Source: Actinomycetaceae bacterium (GTDB lineage: Bacteria; Actinomycetota; Actinomycetes; Actinomycetales; Actinomycetaceae). From it: DNA of 64,000 bases. The notes beneath the pieces were generated by a model. That model worked only from the letters and a program-made list of their open reading frames with translations. It ran no database searches and had not been told where the DNA came from. Shown in pieces: positions 1-8,422 of the stretch (the first letter of the stretch is position 1; each line of letters starts with the position of its first letter). Location of the stretch: contig JAUNVG010000001.1 in assembly GCA_030537735.1 (NCBI GenBank), forward strand, positions 1-64,000, read 5' to 3'. The position numbers were made by a program, and so were the translations under genes.

Positions 1-24
1 CAGTCTCACTAGCCGGGTCATCAT
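1..24 (-). CDS. Possible start of the next phage gene (partial)
   Basis: Two adjacent ATG codons on the minus strand at 19-24 open a frame running off the left edge of the window. Only eight codons are visible (MMTRLVRL), so no family can be assigned. In HK97-type phages the gene after the portal is normally the head maturation protease, which fits the position about 40 bases after the portal stop. No good ribosome binding site is visible, and a small hairpin (GGGAGC/GCTCCC) lies between the two genes. This is a weak, context-based call. Confidence 0.2.
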
Positions 25-66
25 GAGTGTTGGGAGCGGGTGGCTCCCAGTTCCAAAAACGACTAT

Positions 67-1416
67 TCACATCCTCCTCCTTACAGGGACATCGTTCACA
101 AGATCATCAGGCGGCTGGGCGGGTGGATCACTACCATCAGCAGACGGATCCGTCTCATTGGGCTTGTGTTCACTGTGGGGGGTGTTGGCGTAAGCGCCGG
201 CAAGACCAAGCGGGAGCATGTTCCCGTTGACCAAGTACAGGTCACCGCCAGCCTCGGGCGTGATCCGGTCAAGGTTTTCGAGCTCACGGATGTCGTTAGC
301 ACTCATCCACCCGTTCTGCCGAGCAACCGCATAACCTTCCATACGGGATTGGTAGTCACCGCGCAGCAGGCCTTCGAGTTTGAACTTCACAAACACCCCC
401 GGCTTCTCACGGCTCGTGAGGAGGGTTTTGGTCATGGCTTGTTCGAAGCGGATCACCTACGGATCCAACGTGTACTTCACGAACTCCAACGACTGCTGCT
501 CAATGTTGGAAAAGCTCGATTTATCCAGGTCACCAATCATGTGGGGTGGGATACGGAAGATTCTCGCGATTTCGTTGATCTGGAACTTCCGGGTCTCCAA
601 AAACTGTGCCTGCTCCGGGGATACCGCGATGGGCGTGTATTTCATGCCCTCCTCGAGCACCGCGATCTTGTTGGAGTTCCTCGCACCACCAAACGTCGCC
701 TGCCAGGACTCCCTAACCCTGGCCGGGTCCTTGATCGTGCCCGGGTGCTCTAACACGCCGCCAGGTGCGGCACCGTTAGCAAAGAAACTAGCTCCATAAT
801 CTTCGGTGGCTTGGGCCAGGCCGATCGCGTTTCTCGCCATCTGGATCGGGCTATAGCCGAGTAGCCCGTCAAACCCGAGGCCTGGCACATGCAACACATC
901 CGCCGGGGTGAGCCGCACTGTTTTGTATTCTCCGGCTGGTTCATCCCACGTGGTTTGGTACTCGTAATACAACTCGTGGGTATCCAGGTTACGGCCCACT
1001 GTCATGCGGTCTGGCATCAACGGGTATAAGGCGATGACTTCGCCTAGGCCGTTGCGGATCACTTGGGCGAACGCATTACCCCACAACAGCAAATGCGTCA
1101 TCAACGTTTCGCGGAAGATGAAGCTCGTCATTTCCGGGTTGGGCTCGTCATGAAGAAGCCGATACAACGGATGATCAAGGGCTTTCACTCCCGACCCAGA
1201 AGCATCAGTTTTATAGACGTGTAGCGGCAGGCCAGCTACCGCTTCAGCCAGAATCCGCACGCAACTGTATACGGCGGTCAGCTGCATTGCGGAACGCTCC
1301 GTCACCACCCGTCCACCCGCCGTGGTGGGGCTAAACAAGAACGAATACAAACTACCAAGCGCATGATCAGTGCTGTCGCGTGTAGTGGCGCCGCGTGGCC
1401 AATTAAGGAAGCCCAT
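67..1416 (-). pseudogene. HK97-type phage portal protein interrupted by an in-frame amber codon
   Basis: The translation is a recognisable HK97-family portal protein, the ring through which phage DNA is packaged. It has the conserved segment YSCVRILAEAVAGLPLHVY near the N-terminus, a middle region with DVLHVPG and GYSPIQMARNAIGLA, and the C-terminal signature EIARIFRIPPHMIGDL followed by SFSNIEQQSLEFVKYTLDP. The frame then meets TAG at 457-459 and continues without a shift as VIRFEQAMTKTLL, exactly the sequence expected after this point in the family. Homologues usually carry Trp at the stop position, so a TGG to TAG change is likely. The start is taken at ATG 1416, with AGGTGG a few bases upstream; an in-frame GTG lies at 1425. 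No terminase gene lies upstream and the downstream phage genes are outside the window, so this looks like a decaying prophage remnant. Confidence 0.85.
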
Positions 1417-1434
1417 GTTTACCACCTACAAATT

Positions 1435-1460
1435 GAGACTAGGTAAATCTACCTAGTCTC
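1435..1460. repeat. Perfect 11-bp inverted repeat upstream of the portal gene
   Basis: The arms are GAGACTAGGTA and TACCTAGTCTC, separated by a 4-base loop (AATC). The repeat lies in the divergent region between the phage portal gene and the helix-turn-helix gene. There is no U-tract on either side, so it is not a typical intrinsic terminator. It could be an operator for a phage or island regulator, or a scar of the event that removed the terminase genes. Its role is unknown. Confidence 0.6.
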
Positions 1461-1553
1461 ACTTGACATGATGTTTGCGCCGTGCTTTAGTTGCTGGTGG
1501 AGCGGTTCACTACATAGGTAGTTCGCCGAATCTAAAGTCCTATTAACGTCACG

Positions 1554-1572
1554 TAGCACGTATCAGGTGCTA
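1554..1572. promoter_or_regulatory. Short inverted repeat before the HTH-Abi operon, candidate operator
   Basis: TAGCAC at 1554-1559 and GTGCTA at 1567-1572 form a 6-bp inverted repeat about 25 bases ahead of the ATG of the helix-turn-helix gene. The position suits negative autoregulation by the first gene product, as in many toxin-antitoxin operons. This is inference from position only, and a 6-bp repeat can occur by chance. Confidence 0.3.
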
Positions 1573-1595
1573 TCTGAACAGAGAGGAATACTATT

Positions 1596-2273
1596 ATGTA
1601 CAGCTTTGATAACGCTGTTTACGGCTTTGAAACCGCCAAGGAAATCCTAGGCGTTGGTTCTAATACGATGAGCAAACTCATCGATCTCAATCTCATCTCG
1701 GTATTTCCAGATGGCGCAAATCAGCGAAACCAACAATATGCAGGCTGGGACATTGGATACTTGTCGTCTGCTCGAAACCGTCCCTTGATGGTTGAAGATG
1801 GACAGAAAGCTCTAGTCTGCTCGATGGGGGTTGAAAAACAGAAAGCTCGTCCCTCTCTGTTTTTCGATGCAACATGGGGGCGATGCAAAGATGTCCTTGA
1901 CGAAGTCAATAGTAACGTTTCTGCTGATACCTGGGAGCAGATAGTTGATGGAACCCTGCGCGTGACGGGACATTGGCGCGTGAGCCAGGAAGACACTGAC
2001 TTTCTGGTTGCCAATAAATCAATCGTTGTGGCTTCTTACGCTGGTTTCATCCTTGACGGTGGGCATATCGAGGAATGGGTGCCGAACGTTTTCAGCCAAT
2101 CTGGTGGGCGCTGCTTCATTGTGAAACCCTTTGACCACCACGGCTCATACCAGTACGCGCATAATTACTTGCCGTCTCGTCAAGGACCGATGAATAAGGT
2201 CTGGACTTCAGAAGCTCTTCTTGAAGATGCCTCGCAGTTAAAGTGGTTCTCGCGTGATAGAGAAAGCCGATGA
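1596..2273 (+). CDS. Helix-turn-helix protein of unknown function, partner of Abi/HEPN gene
   Basis: This 225-residue protein starts at an ATG with AGAGGA eight bases upstream. Residues about 9-60 (GFETAKEILGVGSNTMSKLIDLNLI and following) resemble a MerR/excisionase-like winged helix-turn-helix, suggesting DNA binding. The rest, about residues 65-225, contains many aromatic residues and matches no family I recognise. The segments KSIVVASYAGFILDGG and CFIVKPFDHHGSYQYAHNYLP look like a folded globular domain. There is no signal peptide or membrane segment. The stop codon overlaps the start of the Abi-family gene (ATGA), so the two are probably translated together. The gene looks AT-richer than the flanking backbone, which suggests horizontal acquisition. 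It may be an antitoxin or regulator for the downstream HEPN protein, but that is inference. Confidence 0.75.
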   Translation: MYSFDNAVYGFETAKEILGVGSNTMSKLIDLNLISVFPDGANQRNQQYAGWDIGYLSSARNRPLMVEDGQKALVCSMGVEKQKARPSLFFDATWGRCKDVLDEVNSNVSADTWEQIVDGTLRVTGHWRVSQEDTDFLVANKSIVVASYAGFILDGGHIEEWVPNVFSQSGGRCFIVKPFDHHGSYQYAHNYLPSRQGPMNKVWTSEALLEDASQLKWFSRDRESR

Positions 2274-3046
2274 GTGAACACAACCAGGAAGCTGTGGGAC
2301 AAAGCAATAGCCCCGGCGGTGTATCGATGTTTCACGACATTGACCAATCCGGGGCTCTCTGCTCCCTAGATTACCACACCCCTGAGGTGGAAGCGAGCTT
2401 GGGCTCTTTGGAGAATTGGTTCTCTCTATCACGGCTACATCGCTACGCGGCCGCTGCAAGGCCGAGCCTTCTCTACATCTGGAACACCAGACTTTCCAAA
2501 GCGTTTTTGGAAGACGTAGGCCACGTCGAGGTGCTCCTACGCAACTTCATCCATGACCGCCTTACCAGAGACTGTGGCCGTCCCGACTGGTATCACGAGA
2601 CTAACCGCTACAACCTCAAACTTCCTTTCCAGAAGTCCTTAGAAAAAGTCGAAAAGCGGATCGAAAAACGCCAAGGGGCAGCAGCTACCCCAGATCAAGT
2701 GATCGCAGAACTCTCATTCGATAACTGGCGCTTCTTGTTGACCCAGAAACATGAGGTCAACATCTGGAAAGCACTCATCAATCTCAACAACGGAGGCATG
2801 CCCCACTACCGAAGCCGCAACCGAGCCGACTTTGAATCTGACGTAGAGCTCATTCGCCAGCTACGTAATCGGGCTTCGCATCAAGAACCGTTGATCCTCG
2901 AGGCAGCACCAACAACGGCAGAGACTGAACAGCTCGATGCCTACGCTGCCGCGTTAGAAAACACCGCAGCCCGCATTGACCCTGATGCTGCACAATGGAT
3001 CATCGCTAACTCACGCGTTGAAGCAATCCGCAAGCATCGTCCCTAG
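2270..3046 (+). CDS. Abi-family (AbiD/F-like) HEPN protein, probable abortive-infection effector
   Basis: This 258-residue protein matches the actinobacterial Abi-like family. Hallmarks are GHVEVLLRNFIHDRLT (about residues 86-101), VIAELSFDNWRFLLTQ (about 143-158), the RNRASHQEP segment near residue 203, and the C-terminal IDPDAAQWIIANSRVEAIRKHRP-like end. RNRASH fits the R-x4-H motif of HEPN ribonucleases, where family members usually read RNRIAHHEP. Known HEPN Abi proteins cut or modify RNA after phage infection; that is family knowledge and not shown here. The first 45 residues before the domain (GALCSLDYHTPEVEASL) are more variable. The gene overlaps the upstream helix-turn-helix gene by 4 bases, which argues for a two-component module between a prophage remnant and a tRNA gene. 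Confidence 0.85.
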   Translation: MSEHNQEAVGQSNSPGGVSMFHDIDQSGALCSLDYHTPEVEASLGSLENWFSLSRLHRYAAAARPSLLYIWNTRLSKAFLEDVGHVEVLLRNFIHDRLTRDCGRPDWYHETNRYNLKLPFQKSLEKVEKRIEKRQGAAATPDQVIAELSFDNWRFLLTQKHEVNIWKALINLNNGGMPHYRSRNRADFESDVELIRQLRNRASHQEPLILEAAPTTAETEQLDAYAAALENTAARIDPDAAQWIIANSRVEAIRKHRP

Positions 3047-3092
3047 GACACGAGTAGTCTGCGCTCGTCGTACACACTCCCACCAGTAACAC

Positions 3093-3123
3093 CACTACCA
3101 CCGCGTATTGCGCGGTGGTAGTG
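3093..3123. terminator. Strong hairpin after the Abi gene
   Basis: The arms CACTACCACCGCG and CGCGGTGGTAGTG form a perfect 13-bp stem with a 5-base loop, starting about 45 bases after the Abi stop codon. There is no U-tract, as is common for actinobacterial terminators. It probably ends the HTH-Abi transcript. Confidence 0.6.
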
Positions 3124-3186
3124 CCATGATGGTGGTGGCGACGCCGTCGATTTTGTCCTATAGGCCAAAACCGGCCTTTGAGCATG

Positions 3187-3226
3187 AAAAAAGATGCTGG
3201 CTTGGATTGTATCCAAACCAGCATCT
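3187..3226 (-). terminator. Intrinsic terminator of tRNA-Gly
   Basis: On the minus strand AGATGCTGG pairs with CCAGCATCT (3192-3200 with 3218-3226). An inner TTGGAT/ATCCAA pairing lengthens the stem, and the hairpin is followed by a run of T. It lies four bases after the 3' end of tRNA-Gly, a textbook factor-independent terminator. Confidence 0.9.
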
Positions 3227-3229
3227 AGT

Positions 3230-3303
<74 letters not shown>

Positions 3304-3438
3304 AGCGACTGCGTTTCAGTCGGTCCCTGCGACCAGGAACATAATGATTGTAGCGGAATTTAATCGAGTTGTGAAATGCGGGTGCCCACCCCTTATGATG
3401 GATACAGTCACTGCTGAGGAAACTTAGAAGTTGACCCG

Positions 3439-3512
3439 CGGGGTGTGGCGCAGCTTGGTAGCGCATCTGCTTTGGGAGCAGAGGGTCGCAGGTTCAAATC
3501 CTGTCACCCCGA
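3439..3512 (+). tRNA. tRNA-Pro (anticodon TGG)
   Basis: The acceptor stem CGGGGTG pairs with CACCCCG. The D-arm GGCGCAGCTTGGTAGCGC, anticodon loop TTTGGGA and T-arm GCAGGTTCAAATCCTGT are all present. The anticodon is TGG. CCA is not encoded. It is transcribed divergently from tRNA-Gly. Confidence 0.97.
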
Positions 3513-3658
3513 CTCATTACGTCTCTAGCGCAAGGCGGTTATTTTCACCGCGTTAATGCGCGAAGAGGTGATCCCCACGCCCTCGTAAGCGTTATTCACC
3601 TCACCTTTCTGCACTGCCCATTCCGCAACTAACCATCCAATGACGTAGTATTGAGCCG

Positions 3659-3686
3659 TTGTCAACGCCCGCAAAGGGCATACGAA
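3659..3686 (+). promoter_or_regulatory. Candidate promoter of tig
   Basis: TTGTCA at 3659-3664 and TACGAA at 3681-3686 are separated by 16 bases and end 27 bases before the GTG start of trigger factor. It fits a vegetative sigma factor, but the -10 box is imperfect. Confidence 0.4.
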
Positions 3687-3713
3687 TCGATCGAAAATGT
3701 GGAGTGCGTACAC

Positions 3714-5078
3714 GTGAAGAGCACTATCGATAATCTCGAAGCAACCAAGGTTAAGCTGACCGTGGAAGTTCCCTACGAGGAACTTAAAAACGATATGGAC
3801 AAGGCCTACAAGGAAATCGCTAACCAGGTCAACGTCCCCGGCTTCCGTCGCGGTAAGGTACCTGCCCGCATCATCGACCAGCGTTTTGGTCGGGTAGCGG
3901 TTATCGAACAGGTCATTAACGAAGTGCTGCCGCGCTTCTACTCTCAGGCAGTGGCGGAGAACAAGCTGCGCGTGATGTCTCAACCCGAAATCGAGGTTGA
4001 GGAAATCCTCAACACCACCGGCGCCCAGGGTGGGCAGCTGAAGTTCACCGCGGAAGTTGACCACGTGCCGGCATTCGAACTGCCTTCGGTGGAAGGTGTG
4101 GAGCTGACTGTGGATCCGTTGACCGTCACTGACGAGGACGTGGACAACGAACTAGAAGAGCTGCGCACCCGCTTTGCCACCTTGAAACCGATTAAGCGCA
4201 AGGCCAAGAAAGGTGACTTCGCCACCATCGATATGGTTGCCACCATTGACGGTAAAGAAGTTGATTCCATGGCGGACGTATCCTACGAAATCGGCTCTAA
4301 GTCGATGCTCGATGGGATGGACAAGGCTCTCACCGGCATGAAGGCCGATGAGGAGGCCACTTTCACCACCACTCTTAAGGGCGGCGACCACGAAGGTGAA
4401 GAAGCCGAAGTGACCTTGACCGTGAAGGCCATGAAAGCTCGCGAACTGCCCAAGGCGGACGATGACTTTGCGCAGATGGTTTCCGAATTCGACACCATCG
4501 ACGAACTGCGTGAAGACCTCAAGACCCAGGCGCAGAACCGGAAGAAGGCCGACCAGGCGCTGCAGGCTCGTGACCGCCTGATGGATCACCTGCTGGAAGC
4601 CACTACCATTGAGCTGCCCCAGTCGGTTGTGGACGAAGAAGTAAAGGCCGCGGTCGGCGAAAAGCCTAAGAAGGCGGAAAAGACGAAGGCGGAGAAGGAA
4701 GCTCGTCGCCGCATCAGTGAACAGCTGGTGCTGGAAGAACTTGCTGCCAACCGTGAGATCGAACTCACTCAGCAGGAAGTGTTCGACTTCATGATGCAAA
4801 CCGCGCAGATGTACGGCATTGACCCGGGTCAGATGTTCTCTGACCAGCGTCAGATCCAAGCCATGGTGGCGGAGCTAACCCGCACTAAGGCGCTGGCCCT
4901 GACCCTGGGCGAAGTCACCGTTAAGGACAGCGACGGCAATGAAGTGGACATGACCGAATTCACCCGCGACCCGGCTAAGGAAGATGCTGCAGCGGAGGAA
5001 GAAGGCGACGACTTCGAAGAGTTCTTTGACGCTTCGGAAGATGCTGAAGACGAGGCGGAAGCAGTCGAAAAGGAATAA
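3714..5078 (+). CDS. tig: Trigger factor, ribosome-associated peptidyl-prolyl isomerase and chaperone
   Basis: Trigger factor binds the ribosome exit tunnel and shields nascent chains. The GTG at 3714 is chosen because the protein then begins VKSTIDNLEATKVKLTVEV, the family's standard start, with GGAG nine bases upstream; an in-frame TTG at 3651 adds 21 unconserved residues. The ribosome-docking signature NVPGFRRGKVP lies near residue 42. A PPIase (FKBP-like) domain follows, with GDFATIDMVATIDGKEVD near residues 162-180, then the helical C-terminal chaperone arms. The product has 454 residues, a normal length. It has a lysine-rich insert (EKPKKAEKTKAEKEARRR) and ends in a strongly acidic tail of about 28 residues. 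It leads the conserved tig-clpP1-clpP2-clpX neighbourhood and is followed by its own terminator. Confidence 0.97.
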   Translation: MKSTIDNLEATKVKLTVEVPYEELKNDMDKAYKEIANQVNVPGFRRGKVPARIIDQRFGRVAVIEQVINEVLPRFYSQAVAENKLRVMSQPEIEVEEILNTTGAQGGQLKFTAEVDHVPAFELPSVEGVELTVDPLTVTDEDVDNELEELRTRFATLKPIKRKAKKGDFATIDMVATIDGKEVDSMADVSYEIGSKSMLDGMDKALTGMKADEEATFTTTLKGGDHEGEEAEVTLTVKAMKARELPKADDDFAQMVSEFDTIDELREDLKTQAQNRKKADQALQARDRLMDHLLEATTIELPQSVVDEEVKAAVGEKPKKAEKTKAEKEARRRISEQLVLEELAANREIELTQQEVFDFMMQTAQMYGIDPGQMFSDQRQIQAMVAELTRTKALALTLGEVTVKDSDGNEVDMTEFTRDPAKEDAAAEEEGDDFEEFFDASEDAEDEAEAVEKE

Positions 5079-5101
5079 TCCCGCCTGATTCATTCTTCTA
5101 A

Positions 5102-5139
5102 CGAGGACGGTCACCCCCTGAGCGTGGTGGCCGTCCTCG
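5102..5139 (+). terminator. Hairpin terminator after tig
   Basis: CGAGGACGG (5102-5110) pairs with CCGTCCTCG (5131-5139), and further CACC/GGTG pairing lies inside. It sits about 25 bases after the tig stop and separates tig from the clpP operon. No long U-tract follows. Confidence 0.75.
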
Positions 5140-5179
5140 CGTATTAGCCGAGTCTAAAGACCGCCGCGGCGCCGGCTCT

Positions 5180-5244
5180 GGGGAGCGGCCCTAATACCAG
5201 GGGCGGGCGTGCAATATCGAAACCGGGTGGGGGAGCGGCCCTAA
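5180..5244 (+). repeat. Pair of 15-bp direct repeats upstream of clpP1
   Basis: GGGGAGCGGCCCTAA occurs at 5180-5194 and again, identical, at 5230-5244, exactly 50 bases apart, in the otherwise empty region between tig and clpP1. The phasing is near five helical turns, compatible with a regulatory protein binding both copies. The function is unknown. Confidence 0.6.
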
Positions 5245-5262
5245 AACCGCGGCCACATTATG

Positions 5263-5273
5263 CGCCCACAGCG
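5263..5273. promoter_or_regulatory. ClgR-like operator upstream of clpP1P2
   Basis: CGCCCACAGCG followed by AAC matches the core CGCYNANRGCG of the ClgR binding site described in Corynebacterium, where ClgR activates clpP1P2 and clpC. It lies about 90 bases ahead of the clpP1 start, a fitting position for an activator. The left flank deviates from the published extended consensus. No clgR gene is in the window. Confidence 0.55.
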
Positions 5274-5362
5274 AACACGGGCGAGCTGGCAGCCACTGGC
5301 GCTCCTGTGCCAGTAGACTGGGGATAGCTTTTTTCCACTGAAGAAGTAGGTGAACGCAAACC

Positions 5363-5980
5363 ATGACCGAGGTGACTCAAACTGTGCGCGCCCATGACGG
5401 CGCACCCAAGGGAGCATCCGCACTCGACGACGTTTTCAACCGACTGTTGAAAGAACGCATCATTTGGTTAGGGGAGGAAGTGCGTGAAGACAACGCCAAC
5501 CGTATTTGCGCACAGATGCTGCTCTTAGCAGCCGAAGACCCCGACGCCGACATCTACCTGTACATCAACAGCCCCGGCGGATCGGTAACCGCTGGCATGG
5601 CGATCTACGACACCATGCAGTTCATTAAACCCGACGTAGTCACCGTCGCCATGGGGATTGCCGCCTCCATGGGACAGCTGCTTCTAACCGCGGGCACTCC
5701 CGGTAAGCGCTACGCCACCCCGCATGCCCGGGTGCTAATGCACCAGCCTTCCGGTGGAGTCGGCGGAACCGCAGCGGACATCCGTATTAACGCGGACCTG
5801 ATTTTGCAGATGAAGCACGAACTCGCACAGATCAACGCTGAACGCACCGGCAAGTCGGTGGAGCAGATCAACGCTGACTCCGATCGCGACCACTGGTACA
5901 CCGCGCAGGAAGCCTTAGAGTACGGCTTCTTCGACCATATTGTCACCAGCGCCGAATCGGTTTCGGGCAACCAGAACTGA
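5363..5980 (+). CDS. clpP1: ATP-dependent Clp protease proteolytic subunit 1
   Basis: This is a serine peptidase that forms heptameric rings and, with ClpX or ClpC, degrades unfolded or tagged proteins. The 205-residue protein carries the nucleophile in GIAASMGQ (Ser102), His127 in LMHQPSGG, and an Asp in the SDRD segment near 174-176, completing the catalytic triad. [18 protein letters not shown] near residue 68 forms the oxyanion and handle region. clpP2 starts 11 bases after the stop, so the two are co-transcribed. Actinobacteria typically build a mixed ClpP1P2 tetradecamer. The upstream region carries a ClgR-like site. Confidence 0.97.
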   Translation: MTEVTQTVRAHDGAPKGASALDDVFNRLLKERIIWLGEEVREDNANRICAQMLLLAAEDPDADIYLYINSPGGSVTAGMAIYDTMQFIKPDVVTVAMGIAASMGQLLLTAGTPGKRYATPHARVLMHQPSGGVGGTAADIRINADLILQMKHELAQINAERTGKSVEQINADSDRDHWYTAQEALEYGFFDHIVTSAESVSGNQN

Positions 5981-5991
5981 AAGGACCAGTA

Positions 5992-6642
5992 ATGATGATG
6001 AACCAAGCTTTTGGTAGCGCCCCGCAGATGCCTACCGCGCGTTACATCCTGCCCCAGTTCGAAGAGCGCACCGCCTACGGTTTCAAACGCCAAGACCCCT
6101 ACGGGAAGCTTTTTGAAGACCGCATTGTATTCCTCGGAACCCAGGTCGATGACGCATCCGCCGATGACGTAATGGCGCAGCTACTGGTGCTTGAATCACA
6201 AGACCCTGATTCTCTAATCACCATGTACATCAATAGCCCCGGTGGATCCTTCACGGCTATGACCGCGATCTACGACACCATGCAGTACATTAAGCCCCAG
6301 ATCCAAACCGTGTGCCTGGGGCAGGCGGCTTCGGCGGCAGCTGTCATCCTGGCGGGGGGAAGCCCCGGGCGGCGCCTGGCGTTACCCAACGCCCGCGTGC
6401 TGATCCACCAGCCTTCCATGGAAGGTATGCGCGGGCAGGCCTCAGACATTGAAATCATTGCTGAGGAAGTCGACCGTATGCGGCACTGGTTGGAAGACAC
6501 TTTGGCGCAGCATTCCGGTCGCAGCGCCGAGCAGATCCGTCGCGACATTGACCGTGATAAGATCCTCACCGCGCAAGCGGCGAAGGAATACGGGATCGTG
6601 GATCAGGTTCTGGTTTCTCGCAAGGGCAGTGAACAACTGTAG
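5992..6642 (+). CDS. clpP2: ATP-dependent Clp protease proteolytic subunit 2
   Basis: This is the second ClpP paralogue, 216 residues, with Ser114 in [11 protein letters not shown] and His139 in LIHQPSMEG as catalytic residues. It has a longer N-terminal extension than ClpP1 ([30 protein letters not shown]), probably a propeptide, as is usual for the second subunit in actinobacteria. Three consecutive ATG codons at 5992-6000 make the exact start uncertain by two residues. Coupled closely to clpP1 and followed by clpX, it forms the proteolytic half of ClpXP. Confidence 0.97.
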   Translation: MMMNQAFGSAPQMPTARYILPQFEERTAYGFKRQDPYGKLFEDRIVFLGTQVDDASADDVMAQLLVLESQDPDSLITMYINSPGGSFTAMTAIYDTMQYIKPQIQTVCLGQAASAAAVILAGGSPGRRLALPNARVLIHQPSMEGMRGQASDIEIIAEEVDRMRHWLEDTLAQHSGRSAEQIRRDIDRDKILTAQAAKEYGIVDQVLVSRKGSEQL

Positions 6643-6809
6643 GGAGCTTAGTTCTACCCGCAGTGGGGGGCGCGCTTGGCTGACCGAGAAGGGGCAGTTG
6701 GGCGCGCCGTCTCGCCGCTTGAGGGCCTATCCCCTAGAGTAGAAAGTGCGTAAAACTGGTGCTGCTAGATGTGCGCTCACCGCTGAAATTTGAGGGACGG
6801 TAACGCGAC

Positions 6810-8069
6810 GTGACGAACTTTTCAGACTCCGCAGACTTATTGAAGTGTTCTTTCTGTGGTAAGACCCAAAAGCAGGTTGTCAAACTTATTGGCGGGCCTG
6901 GGGTTTACATCTGTAATGAGTGCGTGGAACTGTGCCAGGACCTGATTGAAGAAGACCTGCAGGCAAGTAAGGGCAAGGTACTTACCGAACTCCCCACCCC
7001 GCAGCAGATCTACGACTTCCTTGACTCTTACGTGATTGGTCAAAACGAGGCGAAACGCGCTTTGGCGGTGGCGGTCTACAACCACTACAAGCGTCTGAAC
7101 GCAGCCCAAGCCAGTGGGGAGCCACTGGATATGGAGATGACGAAGTCCAACATCCTCATGCTCGGCCCAACCGGCACCGGGAAAACCCATTTGGCCAGGT
7201 CCCTAGCGCGACTGCTGGAGGTGCCTTTCGCCATCGTGGACGCCACGGCCTTAACCGAGGCTGGGTATGTGGGCGAGGACGTGGAGAACATTCTACTCAA
7301 ACTTATCCAAGCCGCCGATGGTGACATCGAACGGGCCCAGCGCGGAATCATCTACATTGACGAGATCGACAAGATTGGTCGCAAAGCTGAAAACGCTTCC
7401 ATCACCCGTGACGTTTCGGGCGAGGGCGTGCAGCAGGCGCTGTTGAAAATCATCGAAGGCACGGTAGCTTCGGTTCCCCCGCAAGGCGGCCGGAAACACC
7501 CGCACCAGCAGTACTTGGAGATCGACACCTCCGGGATCCTCTTCATCGCCGCAGGGGCGTTCGCCGGTATCGATGAAATCGTTAAAGCCCGCCTTGGTAA
7601 ACGCACCCTCGGTTTCGGGTCGGACCTGAAGTCAGCCTCCGAATACGGTGACCTTTTCAGCCAGGTGACACCGGAGGATCTGCATAAGTTCGGCATGATC
7701 CCAGAGTTCATTGGGCGTCTGCCAGTGATGACTTCGGTACACGACCTGTCTGAAGAGGACCTGGTGCGGGTACTGACTGAGCCGAAGAACTCTTTGGTGC
7801 GTCAATATCAGCACCTGTTCTACCTTGACGACGTGGAACTGGCTTTCACTGAAGAAGCTCTCTTGGCGATCGCACACGCCGCGATTGAGCGTCAAACGGG
7901 TGCGCGCGCGTTGCTATCTATCTTGGAACGGACGCTGGCTGAAGCCATGTTCGAAGTTCCTTCTCACCCGGAAATCACCAAGGTCACTGTCACTTCTGAC
8001 GTTGTCACCAAGGGGGCGAGCCCCGAATACGCCACCTCTAAGTATCAGCGTGACTCACAGTCAGCCTAA
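6810..8069 (+). CDS. clpX: ATP-dependent Clp protease ATP-binding subunit ClpX
   Basis: ClpX is the AAA+ unfoldase that recognises substrates and feeds them to ClpP. The 419-residue protein begins at GTG. The N-terminal zinc-binding domain has Cys13, Cys16, Cys35 and Cys38 (CSFC...CNEC). Walker A is GPTGTGKT at 119-126 and Walker B is IIYIDEIDK near 180-187. The ClpP-docking region with [10 protein letters not shown] and the sensor-2 arginine in ERQTGARAL are present. It follows clpP2 after a 167-base gap, which suggests its own promoter as well as possible read-through from clpP1P2. Confidence 0.98.
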   Translation: MTNFSDSADLLKCSFCGKTQKQVVKLIGGPGVYICNECVELCQDLIEEDLQASKGKVLTELPTPQQIYDFLDSYVIGQNEAKRALAVAVYNHYKRLNAAQASGEPLDMEMTKSNILMLGPTGTGKTHLARSLARLLEVPFAIVDATALTEAGYVGEDVENILLKLIQAADGDIERAQRGIIYIDEIDKIGRKAENASITRDVSGEGVQQALLKIIEGTVASVPPQGGRKHPHQQYLEIDTSGILFIAAGAFAGIDEIVKARLGKRTLGFGSDLKSASEYGDLFSQVTPEDLHKFGMIPEFIGRLPVMTSVHDLSEEDLVRVLTEPKNSLVRQYQHLFYLDDVELAFTEEALLAIAHAAIERQTGARALLSILERTLAEAMFEVPSHPEITKVTVTSDVVTKGASPEYATSKYQRDSQSA

Positions 8070-8104
8070 CGCGGTGGCGTGAATCGTAGTTGTAAGGAAG
8101 TGCA

Positions 8105-8422
8105 ATGTCGAATCCGGTAGATATTCCCAAAGAGCTAACGCAAGCGCGCGCTACCATTGATAATATCGACGCGGCGTTAGTGCACCTGCTGGCGGAGAGG
8201 TTCCGCTGCACCCAGAATGTGGGGCACATTAAAGCTAAGTACGGGCTACCGCCGGCTGACCCGAAGCGGGAAGAACAGCAGGTGGCAAGGCTGCGTGCGC
8301 TGGCGGAGGAATCCGGTTTGGATCCCACGTTCGCAGAGAAGTTCCTTTATTTCATTGTCACCGAAGTGATTCGCCACCACCAGGTGATTAAGGAAGAATA
8401 CGACACCACCGAAACCCAGTAG
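8105..8422 (+). CDS. Chorismate mutase, AroQ type
   Basis: This 105-residue, all-helical protein matches the AroQ chorismate mutase domain, which converts chorismate to prephenate for phenylalanine and tyrosine synthesis. Visible family features are ARATIDNIDAALVHLLAERFRCTQNVGHIKAKYGLPPADPKREEQQVARLR, with the Arg and Lys residues expected to bind substrate, and FLYFIVTEVIRHHQ in the last helix. It has no signal peptide, so it is cytosolic, and it stands alone, not fused to prephenate dehydratase. It lies 35 bases after clpX and may be in the same transcript. The pairing with clpX is probably not functional. Confidence 0.9.
   Translation: MSNPVDIPKELTQARATIDNIDAALVHLLAERFRCTQNVGHIKAKYGLPPADPKREEQQVARLRALAEESGLDPTFAEKFLYFIVTEVIRHHQVIKEEYDTTETQ

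Noticed and set aside
40..799. Long open frames on the plus strand opposite the portal gene
   Set aside because: They are antisense to a conserved portal protein, have no family resemblance and no ribosome binding site.
2..1464. Shared AGTCTCACT at both ends of the phage segment as an attachment site
   Set aside because: Nine bases is too short to separate from chance, and the left copy is inside or next to a phage gene.
4152..4859. Minus-strand open frame of 235 codons opposite tig
   Set aside because: It is a shadow of the trigger-factor gene with no recognisable domain.
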